NCBI RefSeq assembly: GCF_002741055.1
Contig: NZ_CP016809.1
Span: forward strand, 4,318,501-4,382,500
DNA from: Paenibacillus ihbetae
GTDB lineage: Bacteria; Bacillota; Bacilli; Paenibacillales; Paenibacillaceae
Length of the DNA stretch: 64,000 bases
Reading direction: 5' to 3'
Part shown: piece after piece, positions 39,823 to 49,600 of the stretch
Layout: every line of letters starts with the position of its first letter
Position numbering within the stretch: the first letter of the stretch is position 1
Program-made: the position numbers and the translations under genes
Notes under the pieces: model-generated
Seen by the model: the letters and a program-made list of their open reading frames with translations, nothing else
Database searches by the model: none
What the model was told of the DNA's origin: nothing

Positions 39823-40698
39823 ATGGTTATTAAACTACTTCGGCAAAATCGCTGGGTTGCGCTGCTTCTTGGTGCGCTCTTGGTGAGTTTGTCTCTTATA
39901 AGCTTGCTTGGTATGCAAACAACAGAAGGGGAGCAGCTGGATGCAGCGCCAGTGCTTGCGAAGACAGCGCTGGCTGCGGAAGGCATCCCCGATCCGGCTG
40001 GGAATAAATCAAAGATTATAAGTAATGGGGAACCTGTCAATATTTTATCTTCAATTGTTTACCAACCATGGAATATGAAGGGCGACGAGAAGCTCTCCTT
40101 TCCTAATATAGAGCGTGGCACCACCGCCACCGGGAACCCGAATTCACAGTCGAAAGCGAAGACGGCTAAAGCGCCGAAGGCCAAGACTGCCGAGGATAAA
40201 ACGGGGAACAAGAAGGGGACGCATGTCGCCAAGTCACAGGCCGAAAGCCTAAAACCCCCCACAACTTTATTCTTCACGAGAACAAAGACGTTGACCCAGG
40301 ATCAGAAAGACCAAGCAACCTGGACCTACGATTTGTCAGCTGAAGAACTGCTTCTGCTCCAGAAGATTGTCATGGCAGAAGCGGAAGGCGAACCGTACGA
40401 AGGCAAAGTGGCAGTTGCCAATGTTGTCTTAAACCGGCTGCGGTCAGCCAATTTTCCCGATACCATTACTGAAGTCATCTATCAAAAGCATCAATTCAGT
40501 CCTGTAGCGAACGGGCGTCTTAAGCGTGTCAAGCCGAACGAAGAGACGATCAAATCCGTCAATGCGGCGCTTCATGGCCATAAGGCGGTTCAGGATGACA
40601 CGTATTTTTTTCTGTCTCTAAAGCTTGCTCAGGATCTGACCGTGCATCATTCCAGAACGTTTGTGAAGAAAATAGGAAACCACTCTTTTTACAAGTAG
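39823..40698 (+). CDS. SleB-like cell wall hydrolase (hydrolase_2 family)
   Basis: 291 residues from ATG 39823 (AGGAGG at 39811). An N-terminal membrane/signal segment (VALLLGALLVSLSLISLLGM) precedes a Lys/Ala/Thr-rich linker (about 100-155) and the SleB catalytic domain: LLLLQKIVMAEAEGEPYEGK with the catalytic Glu in MAEAEGE, VAVANVVLNRLRSANFPDTI, TEVIYQKHQFSPVANGRLKR and a C-terminal YFFLSLKLAQDL. A lytic transglycosylase-type enzyme active outside the membrane, possibly in germination or wall turnover. It has no peptidoglycan-binding repeat. Confidence 0.9.
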   Translation: MVIKLLRQNRWVALLLGALLVSLSLISLLGMQTTEGEQLDAAPVLAKTALAAEGIPDPAGNKSKIISNGEPVNILSSIVYQPWNMKGDEKLSFPNIERGTTATGNPNSQSKAKTAKAPKAKTAEDKTGNKKGTHVAKSQAESLKPPTTLFFTRTKTLTQDQKDQATWTYDLSAEELLLLQKIVMAEAEGEPYEGKVAVANVVLNRLRSANFPDTITEVIYQKHQFSPVANGRLKRVKPNEETIKSVNAALHGHKAVQDDTYFFLSLKLAQDLTVHHSRTFVKKIGNHSFYK

Positions 40699-40740
40699 TC
40701 CCCGAACGGGTAAACTAGGTTGTAGGAGGTGTGTTTAACG

Positions 40741-41424
40741 ATGAAAATAACGTACTACGGCCATTCTAGCATTCTAGTGGAAGCGGGCGGAAAGAGCGTC
40801 ATCATTGACCCGTTCCTATCCGGAAATCCCGGATCCGGCATCTCGCCAAGCGATGTAAAGGTGGATGCGGTGGTGCTTACCCACGGGCACTCCGACCACT
40901 TTGGCGACTGCATTGAAATTGCCAAGAACAACGATTGTCCCGTCATTGCGGTCTATGAGCTTGCCGTCTATTGCGGGAACCAGGGCTTGAAATCCTATGG
41001 CATGAACATCGGGGGAAGCGCGCAGTTTGACGGCTTCAAGGTGAAGTACACCCCTGCGTTTCACTCCTCATCCATTTCGACGGGAGACACCTGGATTTAT
41101 GCTGGTCAGCCCGGCGGCGTCATCCTTACGATGGGGGACAAGCAGTTCTATCACGCGGGCGACACGAGCCTGTTCGGCGACATGAAGCTGATCGGCGAGA
41201 TGCATAGCATCGATGCGGCCGCGCTGCCGATCGGGGATATGCTGACGATGGGACCGGAGGATGCGCTGCTTGCGGCGCAGTGGATTCGGACCAAGCACGT
41301 CATTCCGGTGCATTACGATACGTTTCCGGGCATTCGTCAGGATGCGCAGGCATTCTGCGACGAGCTCGCGAAAACCGGCGTTTCCGGGCATCCGCTGAAG
41401 GCGGGAGAAAGTCTCGAGATCTAG
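40741..41424 (+). CDS. UPF0173 metal-dependent hydrolase (MBL fold)
   Basis: 227 residues, ATG 40741. The metallo-beta-lactamase core has THGHSDHFGD (HxHxDH at 48-53), a later His in YTPAFHSSSIS, HAGDTSLFGDMKLIGE, and the C-terminal HVIPVHYDTFPGIRQDAQAF. This is the YtkL-like UPF0173 family whose substrate is unknown. AGGAGG at 40724-40729. GTG 40729 in frame is less likely. It ends 41 bases before a bidirectional terminator. Confidence 0.93.
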   Translation: MKITYYGHSSILVEAGGKSVIIDPFLSGNPGSGISPSDVKVDAVVLTHGHSDHFGDCIEIAKNNDCPVIAVYELAVYCGNQGLKSYGMNIGGSAQFDGFKVKYTPAFHSSSISTGDTWIYAGQPGGVILTMGDKQFYHAGDTSLFGDMKLIGEMHSIDAAALPIGDMLTMGPEDALLAAQWIRTKHVIPVHYDTFPGIRQDAQAFCDELAKTGVSGHPLKAGESLEI

Positions 41425-41465
41425 ATTCATAGAACCATAGATTTAATCGCTTGACTATCCATAAC

Positions 41466-41504
41466 AAAAAGCTTCCCTGTCTGACTTGCGACAGGGAAGC
41501 TTTT
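41466..41504. terminator. Bidirectional terminator
   Basis: AAAAGCTTCCCTGTC pairs with GACAGGGAAGCTTTT around an 8-base loop, with A and T runs on both sides. It serves the UPF0173 gene (+) and the glycosyltransferase gene (-). Confidence 0.92.
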
Positions 41505-41571
41505 ATTATGCGGCCGGGTATGAAACTATGGGAATAAAGCAGTTGAACACCGTAAGAATAATCGATCATCC

Positions 41572-42744
41572 TTAAGGCTGATCCGAGACCCGGGGGGCTT
41601 CGTCTCCTATAGCGGGCGGCTGCTCATCCCTCAGCAGCTCCATGACCTCTGCGGCGCAATGCTTCGGCGCCAGATGCGACGAACGCGACCGGGCGGCAGA
41701 GCTGCGCTGCTCCTGAACCTGCTCGTACTGATTGGACAGCAGATCCAGCCATTTGTCGATCACGGACGGAGAATCCAATATTTCGGCAAAACCCCTGCTG
41801 ACAAAGAAATTGGAGTTCTCCTCCTCCTGTCCCGGGATCGGCTCATAGAACAGCATGGGGATGCCTTTTGCCACGCCCTCTGTACAGGTCATGCCGCCCG
41901 GCTTTGTAATCAGGAGGTCGGAGACGTCCATCAGCTTATGTATATCGTCACGGTAGCCCCATACGTGGATGTTCGGGTGCTGAAAGATGGGATCTTCGCG
42001 CATGCTGGCTACCAGCTTCTCATTCTGGCCCATACAGAAGACGAGCTGGATATCATTCGCCCTCGCCGCCAGCTTGCTGAGCAGCTCCTTGTTAAATACG
42101 AGGCCCCAGCCCCCTCCCATGATCATCACGGTAGGCATGCTGTTGATGCCAAGCTCCGCCTCCAGGGCTTTCCTGTCGCCGCTCTCCCAGAACTTCGGAT
42201 GCACGGGAATGCCGGTCACGCGGATGAACTCCGGGGGAACTCCCCGGTGCATCAGCATCTTCTTCACATGGGGAGTGGATACCAGGTATTCGTCCACCTC
42301 CGAATTGACCCAGGTGCCGTGGGCATCATAATCGGTAATCAGCGTATAAAGCGGAACCGAGAGCCCTTGGCGCTTCAAGCGGGAGACGACCGCATTCGGA
42401 AACGGATGGGTGCAGATGATCAAATTCGGCTTCAGCTGCTCGATCAAGCGCTCGGCCTGTGCGTAGAAAATGCGATGCAGCGCCAGCCTCGTCAAACGGT
42501 TTAGCGATTTCTTATATTGCGAACGGTACAGCATGCCGACAAGGCGCGGCCGGGTGCTGACGGTTTTGCGGTAAGCGGACAGGATCAACGGGCCCACCGT
42601 CGGGTTAAGAAAATTACCCAGCTCGATTACGCGGCAGTGGATTCCGGGATTCATCCGTCGTATCCCTTCAGCCAGCGCATAAGCTGCTTGCGTATGCCCC
42701 GTACCGAATCCTTCGGAAAAAAGGAGCACTCTTGTATATCGCAT
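41572..42744 (-). CDS. UgtP-like diacylglycerol glucosyltransferase (MGDG synthase family)
   Basis: 390 residues, GT28/MGDG-synthase fold. N-terminal LLFSEGFGTGHTQAAYALAE is the Gly-rich acceptor-side loop, and LIICTHPFPNAVVSRLKRQG, YTLITDYDAHGTWVNSEVDE, VTGIPVHPKFWESGD and VMIMGGGWGLVFNKELLSKL follow. The nucleotide-sugar site is LITKPGGMTCTEGVAKGIPM and FYEPIPGQEEENSNFFVSRG. It should move glucose from UDP-glucose to diacylglycerol, supplying membrane glycolipid and the lipoteichoic acid anchor. The C-terminal about 40 residues are Ser/Glu-rich and not conserved-looking. AGGTG precedes the ATG. Confidence 0.9.
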   Translation of the reverse strand: MRYTRVLLFSEGFGTGHTQAAYALAEGIRRMNPGIHCRVIELGNFLNPTVGPLILSAYRKTVSTRPRLVGMLYRSQYKKSLNRLTRLALHRIFYAQAERLIEQLKPNLIICTHPFPNAVVSRLKRQGLSVPLYTLITDYDAHGTWVNSEVDEYLVSTPHVKKMLMHRGVPPEFIRVTGIPVHPKFWESGDRKALEAELGINSMPTVMIMGGGWGLVFNKELLSKLAARANDIQLVFCMGQNEKLVASMREDPIFQHPNIHVWGYRDDIHKLMDVSDLLITKPGGMTCTEGVAKGIPMLFYEPIPGQEEENSNFFVSRGFAEILDSPSVIDKWLDLLSNQYEQVQEQRSSAARSRSSHLAPKHCAAEVMELLRDEQPPAIGDEAPRVSDQP

Positions 42745-42979
42745 GATTTCACCTACTTCTTTCTCCCTCTATCTTACAGAACAGGAATCATTTTTTGAAG
42801 AGCGCGTGAAAAAAAAGAGCATGCGTCCTATATATACGCGCCGATGGGGGAAAGCATTTCAATTATTTTGTCCATCCACGAGGGGGATGCATCCTTGCCC
42901 AGACCTTTTTCTTCTATAATATAGAGATGGTTGAATAGAGCTCCCGAGGGCTCCATGATCTAAATATGAAATAAACCTA

Positions 42980-43045
42980 TTGCAAACCGAATGACAATCT
43001 GGTAAAGTAAATTTTGACCAAATGACCAAAAGTGTATTTCGGTCA
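42980..43045 (+). promoter_or_regulatory. Promoter and 23-bp operator of the YhgD-like TetR gene
   Basis: TTGCAA (42980-42985), 17 bp, TAAAGT (43003-43008) is a likely promoter. A half-site TGACC (43015-43019) and the palindrome TGACC-N13-GGTCA (43023-43045) follow at and after the expected start. An equally spaced palindrome lies before yhgE at 43803-43825. The rest of the 351-bp gap has no gene. Confidence 0.75.
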
Positions 43046-43094
43046 GTTTTACGAAATCGGACGAAGTGCGCTTATTACAGGAGGAGGGGTTGGC

Positions 43095-43676
43095 ATGTCA
43101 GCTGTGGACCGTCGGAAGCAAGTGCTTGATGCGGCCTCCAAATCGTTTGCCTTGTTCGGCTACAAGGCGACGACGATGGAACAGGTGGCGAAGATCGCGA
43201 ATGTGGGCAAGGGCACGATTTATACGTTTTTTACGAACAAGGATGAGCTGTTTGACGAGATTTTGCACTCGGCGATCATGGAGATGAAGCGGATGGCCGA
43301 GCGGGAAATCCGGGAGGACAGGGAATTCTTCGACAATCTGTATCGTGTGCTGGATGTCCTTCTGGAGTTTCGGAGCGAGCATGAGCTGTTCATTAAGCTC
43401 TCGCAAGAGGTGAGGGATATCGGGACGCCTAAAGCGCATGAAGGATTGACCAAGGTAGAGAACGGGATTGTCGGCTATTTGAAGGGGATTGTGGAACGCG
43501 CTATGGCAAGCGGCGAGATCAAACCGCTGGATGCCCAGGTGGTATCCTTCGTCATGCTGAAGCTGTACATTGCCTTAACAACCGACCTCAACCAGCTGCA
43601 TGCCCCCCTGAGCAAGGAGCAGATCAAGGAATATATGATGGTGTTTCTGGCTGACGGGCTAAAGACCTCGCAGTAA
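43095..43676 (+). CDS. yhgD: TetR/AcrR-family regulator (YhgD-like)
   Basis: 193 residues from ATG 43095 (GGAGGAGGGG upstream). The HTH is at about 5-50 (RRKQVLDAASKSFALFGYKA, TMEQVAKIANVGKGTIYTFF, TNKDELFDEI). The C-terminal domain is typical of YhgD-type regulators located next to YhgE. Paired 23-bp palindromes before this gene and before yhgE indicate that it represses both. The inducer is unknown. Confidence 0.9.
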   Translation: MSAVDRRKQVLDAASKSFALFGYKATTMEQVAKIANVGKGTIYTFFTNKDELFDEILHSAIMEMKRMAEREIREDREFFDNLYRVLDVLLEFRSEHELFIKLSQEVRDIGTPKAHEGLTKVENGIVGYLKGIVERAMASGEIKPLDAQVVSFVMLKLYIALTTDLNQLHAPLSKEQIKEYMMVFLADGLKTSQ

Positions 43677-43802
43677 GAAATAGAAAGGGACTCTTTTCTT
43701 GGTCTGCCGTATTTAGGAGACCTTCCGTTCACGGATAAGATCATAAGATCAGGCGGGTGAATGAGGAGGTCTTCTTGGATCGGGCATTTTTTTCGTCTCG
43801 AC

Positions 43803-43825
43803 TGACCGAATGAGCATATTGGTCA
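43803..43825. promoter_or_regulatory. 23-bp operator upstream of yhgE
   Basis: TGACC-N13-GGTCA with the same arm sequence and total length as the site at 43023-43045. It is 92 bp before the yhgE start, so the two genes form a regulon. Confidence 0.75.
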
Positions 43826-43916
43826 TTATGTACTGGCTTGCCATGTAATACCTCCACGAATGTGGATCATGTCGGCATGCAACACCGTTATTTAGAGAAA
43901 AAGGGGAGAGACTCCG

Positions 43917-46184
43917 ATGAAGTCATTATCTGTATTTGCAAAAGACATCGGCGCGGCGCTTCGTAATCCGAAAATTCTGATTCCGATCATCGCCGTGCTG
44001 TTCATACCGGTGATGTACAGCGGTATGTTTCTTGGAGCCTTCTGGGATCCCTACGGGAAGATGGATGATCTTCCCGTCGCCGTCGTCAACAACGACCAGG
44101 GAGCCGTATTCGAAGGCAAGGAGCTTCAGGCAGGTAAGGACCTGGTAGCCGAGCTCAAGAAGGGTAAAGATTTTAACTGGCAGTTCGTGAACAAGGGCGA
44201 AGCCGAGCAAGGGATGAAAGACAATAAGTATTACATGACGATCACCATTCCTGAGAACTTCTCGCAGCAGGCGACGACGTTAATGGATGAGCATCCTCAG
44301 CCGGCCCAGATCGTATTCGAGCCGAATGAGGGCTATAACTTCCTCGCCGCGCAGATCGGCGGAACGGCTGTGAAGGAAATCCAGTCCAAGGTGTCCCAGA
44401 AGGTGACGGAGGCCTACACCGAAACGCTGTTTGACCAGATCGGCAAAGTGTCGGATGGTTTGAGCGAAGCGGGGGACGGCGCATCCAAGCTGTCGGAAGG
44501 CGCGGTCAAGCTTGATGACGGAGCCGTGAAGCTGAAGGAGAACCTGGCGAAGCTCGTTAGCGGAACCCAGGAGCTCCAAAACGGCTTGGCGCCTCTGACG
44601 CAAGGCATGCAGGAGCTGAACAGCGGCGCCGGCAAGCTTAGCACGGGGGCGGGAACACTGTCCTCGGGCTTGGAGCAGTTGAAGAGCGCTCACGGCCAGC
44701 TTACAGCCGGCGCGGAGCAGGCGAGCAAGGGCGGCGCGAAGCTGCAGTCCGGGATTGAAGCTGCGGCAGCGGGCAGCGCGAAGCTGAATGAAGGCCTGCA
44801 GGCCAACCAGGCCGGTGCCGCGCAGCTGGCAGCCGGTGCGAAGAGCGCTGCCGAGGGCAGCGGCAATTTGAAGGCAGGACTCCAACAATCGCTTGAAGCT
44901 GCGGCTTCCCTCGAGCAAGGGGCTAACGCGGTCGCAGACGGCCTGAAGCAGCTTGCGGAAGGGAACCCTGAGCTTGCGCAAAGCCCGGAGATGCAGAAGC
45001 TGCTGGCTGCCAGCCAATCCGTTGCTTCCGGTACCTCGCAGCTGAATGCCGGCCAGAAGAAGCTGGCCGATGGCGCAGCAGCCCTGGATCAGGGGGTACA
45101 GCAGCTGAATGCGGGAGCGGGCAAGCTCAGCAGCGGTGCTTCGGAGCTTGCTGCAGGCGGCAAACAGCTGGCATCCGGCGGTAAGGAGCTGCTGGCTGGC
45201 GCGAAGCAGCTGAATGCAGGACAGACGCAGCTGGTTGACGGCATGAAGCTGTTTGGCACGAAGCTTGGCGAGGCGGCAGCCGGAGGCAAAGAGCTCGCAA
45301 GCGGCGCCGCAACGCTGGCACAAGGCACGCAGCAGCTGGCAGGCGGAGCGGGCAAGCTCGGCAGCGGCGTAGGCGCGCTCGCCGACGGCTCGAAGCAGCT
45401 GGACTCCGGCGCGGGTCAGCTGGTCAGCGGCATGAGCGAATTGAAGGACGGCAGCGGAGAGCTGGCCGGCAAGCTGAACGAGGCCGCCGACAAGACGGGC
45501 GATATCAAGACGACGGACGAGACCATTACGATGTTTGCCGGACCGGTGCAGATCGATGAGCACAAGGTGAATGAGGTGCCGAACTACGGCACGGGCTTCG
45601 CGCCTTACTTCCTGTCGCTCGGCTTGTTCGTCGGGGCCTTGATCTCGACGATCATCCTGCCGATTCGCAACTCCTCCGTGCCGGATGCATCCGGCTGGAA
45701 CCGATTCGTCAGCCGCACGCTTTCATTTGCCGGTATGGGCATGCTTCAGGCGCTGCTGGCGGTCATCGTCATGCTCTACGGGCTGAAGCTTGATGTGCAG
45801 AACGTACCGCTCTTCTACCTGTTCTCCTTCGTGACGAGCCTGTCCTTCATGTTCCTGGTTCAAGCGTTTGTCACTTGGCTCGATCAACCGGGGCGCTTCG
45901 TTGTCATCGTGATTCTGATCTTCCAATTGACGACGAGCGCAGGTACCTTCCCGCTGGAGCTTATTCCGGACTGGATGAAGGTGCTGAACCCTCTGCTGCC
46001 AATGACCTACAGCGTGAAGGGGTACAAGGACGTCATATCGACGGGCAACTTCGACGGCATGTGGAGCAATACGGGCGTGCTGGCCGGATTCGGCCTCGTA
46101 TTCCTGGTATTGACCGCCATTTACTTTTTGTCGAACTGCGGTGTTAAGAAATCGGTAAATACCGAGAACGCAGTATCGGCATAA
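43917..46184 (+). CDS. yhgE: YhgE/Pip-family membrane protein
   Basis: 755 residues. One N-terminal membrane helix (about 20-40: IPIIAVLFIPVMYSGMFLGA) is followed by a conserved extracytoplasmic domain (PVAVVNNDQGAVFEGKELQA, then KYYMTITIPENFSQQATTLM). A very long helical repeat section (about 180-530) contains many units of the type LxxGxxxLxxGxxxL (for example LNAGAGKLSSGASELAAGGK). Five C-terminal membrane helices (about 558-750) resemble ABC-2-type permeases. The family includes phage infection protein Pip and type VII secretion-associated proteins. Here its control by YhgD suggests export or membrane stress. GGGGAGAG precedes the ATG. Confidence 0.93.
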   Translation: MKSLSVFAKDIGAALRNPKILIPIIAVLFIPVMYSGMFLGAFWDPYGKMDDLPVAVVNNDQGAVFEGKELQAGKDLVAELKKGKDFNWQFVNKGEAEQGMKDNKYYMTITIPENFSQQATTLMDEHPQPAQIVFEPNEGYNFLAAQIGGTAVKEIQSKVSQKVTEAYTETLFDQIGKVSDGLSEAGDGASKLSEGAVKLDDGAVKLKENLAKLVSGTQELQNGLAPLTQGMQELNSGAGKLSTGAGTLSSGLEQLKSAHGQLTAGAEQASKGGAKLQSGIEAAAAGSAKLNEGLQANQAGAAQLAAGAKSAAEGSGNLKAGLQQSLEAAASLEQGANAVADGLKQLAEGNPELAQSPEMQKLLAASQSVASGTSQLNAGQKKLADGAAALDQGVQQLNAGAGKLSSGASELAAGGKQLASGGKELLAGAKQLNAGQTQLVDGMKLFGTKLGEAAAGGKELASGAATLAQGTQQLAGGAGKLGSGVGALADGSKQLDSGAGQLVSGMSELKDGSGELAGKLNEAADKTGDIKTTDETITMFAGPVQIDEHKVNEVPNYGTGFAPYFLSLGLFVGALISTIILPIRNSSVPDASGWNRFVSRTLSFAGMGMLQALLAVIVMLYGLKLDVQNVPLFYLFSFVTSLSFMFLVQAFVTWLDQPGRFVVIVILIFQLTTSAGTFPLELIPDWMKVLNPLLPMTYSVKGYKDVISTGNFDGMWSNTGVLAGFGLVFLVLTAIYFLSNCGVKKSVNTENAVSA

Positions 46185-46231
46185 GGGTGCCATCCAGTCG
46201 ATGCGCCGAAGCAGCGATAAGCAGTATCCAC

Positions 46232-46272
46232 AAGGGGCTCTCCAAGGTCATAGGACCTGGGGAGCCCCTTTT
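46232..46272 (+). terminator. Terminator after yhgE
   Basis: AAGGGGCTC (46232-46240) pairs with GAGCCCCTT (46262-46270) and TT follows; inner pairs CC/GG extend the stem. It lies 48 bases after the stop. Confidence 0.88.
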
Positions 46273-46370
46273 CTGTGCTTGTGAATTCACCGGGAATTCT
46301 GAGGCTCGAACGAAAAGGAGGGAGGACAATCGGACATGGAGGGGGTTCGGAATGTTATATTTGCATTATT

Positions 46371-46560
46371 TTTTGCACTATTCTACATGATTTCAAACAT
46401 CTATCCATAACGTGTTTTCTTAAAAGTAATTCTTATCATCTTCATAAAAAGTTTGAATTGCCCCCATCGTATGACGGTGATACAATAATCTGTACTAATT
46501 AATCTAACGTATCAGGTAAGGAATGACCTTTGTCCATTTTGCACTAAACTGCATCATTTC
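46371..46560. repeat. Direct 24-bp repeat upstream of the glutamate synthase gene
   Basis: Copy 1 (46371-46394) and copy 2 (46537-46560) both read TTTTGCACTA-N2-CT-N-CAT-N-ATTTC, with 20 of 24 bases equal, 166 bp apart. Copy 2 is 100 bp before the gltB start. The AT-rich gap (46275-46659) has no gene. The copies may be binding sites of the glutamate-synthase regulator or duplicated promoter pieces. Confidence 0.65.
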
Positions 46561-46659
46561 TAATCGGTGTTCTTGCTTCAGCATGGGGATCGATGCAGGG
46601 TCGTATGCTTTTAGTTCATTCAGCCGCATTTTATTCTATAACAAGAAAGGTTGCATTCT

Positions 46660-49600
46660 ATGAAACATACCGATTTTCCCCAGAAACAGGGCCTCTATGA
46701 TCCGCAGTTTGAAAAAGATGCGTGCGGTATGGGTTTCATCGCCCATATCAAGGGCAAACCATCCCATGCCATCGTCAGCAGCGCGCTGACGATGCTGGCC
46801 AACATGGAGCATCGCGGCGGTCAGGGCAGCGAGCCGAACTCCGGCGATGGCGCAGGCATTATGCTGCAAATTCCTCATGCCTTCTTCGCCGAGGAAGCGG
46901 CGAAGCTGGGCTTCGAGCTTCCTGAAGCCGGACAATACGGCGCAGGCATGCTGTTTCTGTCCCATGACCCTGAGGTTCGTGCCGCACATGAAGACCAGCT
47001 GGCCGCGATTATTGCCGAGGAAGGGCAGACGCTGCTCGGCTTCCGGGATGTCCCGACCAACGACGAGATGCTCGGCAAATCCGCAAAATCGGCGAAGCCG
47101 TATGTCCGTCAGGTATTCATCGGACGGAGCGAGGATATCTCGGATGATCTTGCTTTTGAACGCAAGCTCTACATTATTCGCCGCCGCGCCGAGCTGGCGA
47201 TCCGTTACAGCGGCAAGCCCGAGGGCGACAGCTTCTACGTGTCCAGCCTCTCCTGCCGAAAAATCGTATACAAGGGCATGCTGACGACGGAGCAGGTGGG
47301 CCAGTTCTACCTCGACCTGCAGGAGGAACGCCTGGAATCGGCCATCGCGCTGATTCACTCCCGGTTCAGCACCAACACCTTCCCAAGCTGGGAGCGTGCG
47401 CATCCATACCGCTTCATGATCCATAACGGCGAGATCAACACGCTGCGCGGCAACGTGAACTGGATGCATGCCCGCCAGTCCCTGTTCGAGCACGAGCTGT
47501 TCGGCAGCGATCTGGAGAAAATCAAGCCGATTATCAACCCCGACGGGTCGGATACCGGCATGTTCGACAATACGTTTGAATTCCTGTATCTCAGCGGGCG
47601 CTCCCTGCCGCATGTGGCCATGATGATGGTTCCCGAGCCATGGAGCAACCATGAGAGCATGGATGATACGAAAAAAGCATTCTACAAATACCACAGCACC
47701 TTGATGGAGCCATGGGACGGCCCTGCGGCGATGGCCTTTACGGACGGCGTCCAGATCGGCGCTACGCTGGACCGGAACGGTCTGCGTCCGTCCCGTTATT
47801 ACGTTACGAAGGATGATCTGATCATTCTCTCCTCCGAAGCGGGGGTACTGGATATTCCGGCGGAGAACGTTCTGTACAAGGACCGTCTGCGTCCGGGACG
47901 GATGCTGCTTGTAGACACCAAGGAAGGCCGCATCATCTCCGACGAGGAGGTCAAGGCGGCGATCGCGGCCGAGCTGCCGTACGGGGATTGGCTGGAGGAG
48001 CATCTGGTCGAGCTGCATGACCTTCCGGATGCGCCGGAAGCTCCGGAGCCGAAGCACGAGAACGTGCGCCAGCTTCAGCAAGCCTTCGGTTATACGTACG
48101 AGGAGCTGCGCAAGGTACTGGAGCCGATGGCGATCACTGGAGCCGAAGCCATTGCTTCCATGGGATACGATGCGCCTCTGGCGGTGTTGTCCGAGCGCCC
48201 GCAGCGCTTGTTCAACTATTTCAAGCAGATGTTCGCCCAGGTTACGAATCCGCCGATTGACGCGATCCGGGAGGAGCTGATCACCTCGACCGCTACGACG
48301 ATCGGACCGGAGCGGAACCTGCTGAAGCCGGAGCCGGAAAGCTGCCGTCATATCCTTCTCGATTCGCCGGTGCTGTCCAATGAGGACTTCGCGAAGCTGC
48401 GCCATGTTCGCCGTCCCGGCTTTAAATCGATGACGATTCCGATCTTCTTCCCGGCGGCCGAAGGGGCCGAGGGTCTCCGCAGAGCGATCGATACGATGTG
48501 CGAAGCGGCGGACCGCGTCATCTCGAAGGGACATAACATTCTGATCCTGTCCGACCGCGGCGTCGACAAGGACAACGCGGCGATTCCATCGCTGCTGGCC
48601 GTCTCGGCGCTGCATCACCACCTGATCCGTCAGGGGACGCGGACCAAGGTTGCGATTTTGCTGGAATCCGGCGAGCCGCGGGAAGTGCATCACTACGCGC
48701 TCCTGCTCGGCTACGGCGTGAGCGCCGTCAATCCGTACCTCGCGTTCGAAACGCTCGACGATATGATCCGGGAGGGCATGCTTCGCGGCATTTCCCACGA
48801 GAAGGCCGTGAAGAACTATATTAAAGCGGCAAGCAAGGGCGTCGTGAAGGTTCTATCCAAAATGGGGATCTCCACCATCCAGTCGTACCGCGGTGCACAG
48901 ATTTTCGAGGCAGTCGGCCTGAAGGAAGACTTTGTCGAGAAATACTTTACCCGCACGCCATCCCGCATCGGCGGAATCGGGCTCGAGGAAGTTGCGCTCG
49001 AGGCGCTGGCCCATCATGAGCGGGCCTTTTCCGATAAGGACGGCAATGATAAAGTGCTGGATTCCGCCGGCGAATACCAGTGGCGGGCTGACGGGGAAGA
49101 GCATCTGTTCAATCCGAGAACGATCCACCTGCTGCAGCAGGCGGTACGTACGGGCGATTACGCCACGTACAAGAAGTATGCCGAGCTGGTGCAGGGCGAG
49201 AACGAAGCGCATCTGACACTTCGGGCTCTTCTGAAGCTCAAGCCCGCGGGTGCACCGGTTCCTCTGGATGAGGTGGAGTCGGCCGCGTCGATCATGCGCC
49301 GCTTCAAGACCGGCGCGATGTCGTTCGGCTCCATCAGCAAGGAAGCCCACGAGAGCCTGGCTATCGGGATGAACCGCATCGGCGGCAAGAGCAATACCGG
49401 CGAGGGCGGTGAGGATCCGGGGCGCTTCGTGCCGGATGCGAACGGCGATTCCCGCCGCAGCGCGATCAAGCAGGTAGCATCGGGCCGCTTCGGGGTAACG
49501 TCCAACTATCTGGTGAACGCGGACGAAATCCAGATCAAGATGGCTCAAGGCGCGAAGCCGGGCGAGGGAGGACAGCTCCCTGGACGTAAGGTATACCCTT

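Noticed and set aside
44280-45563. 427-codon Leu-rich minus-strand frame opposite yhgE
   Set aside because: The repeat structure of yhgE on the plus strand creates it; no start signal.
46636-48798. 720-codon open frame on the minus strand inside gltB
   Set aside because: Antisense shadow of a strongly conserved gene, rich in Arg/His/Gln, with no family-like segment.
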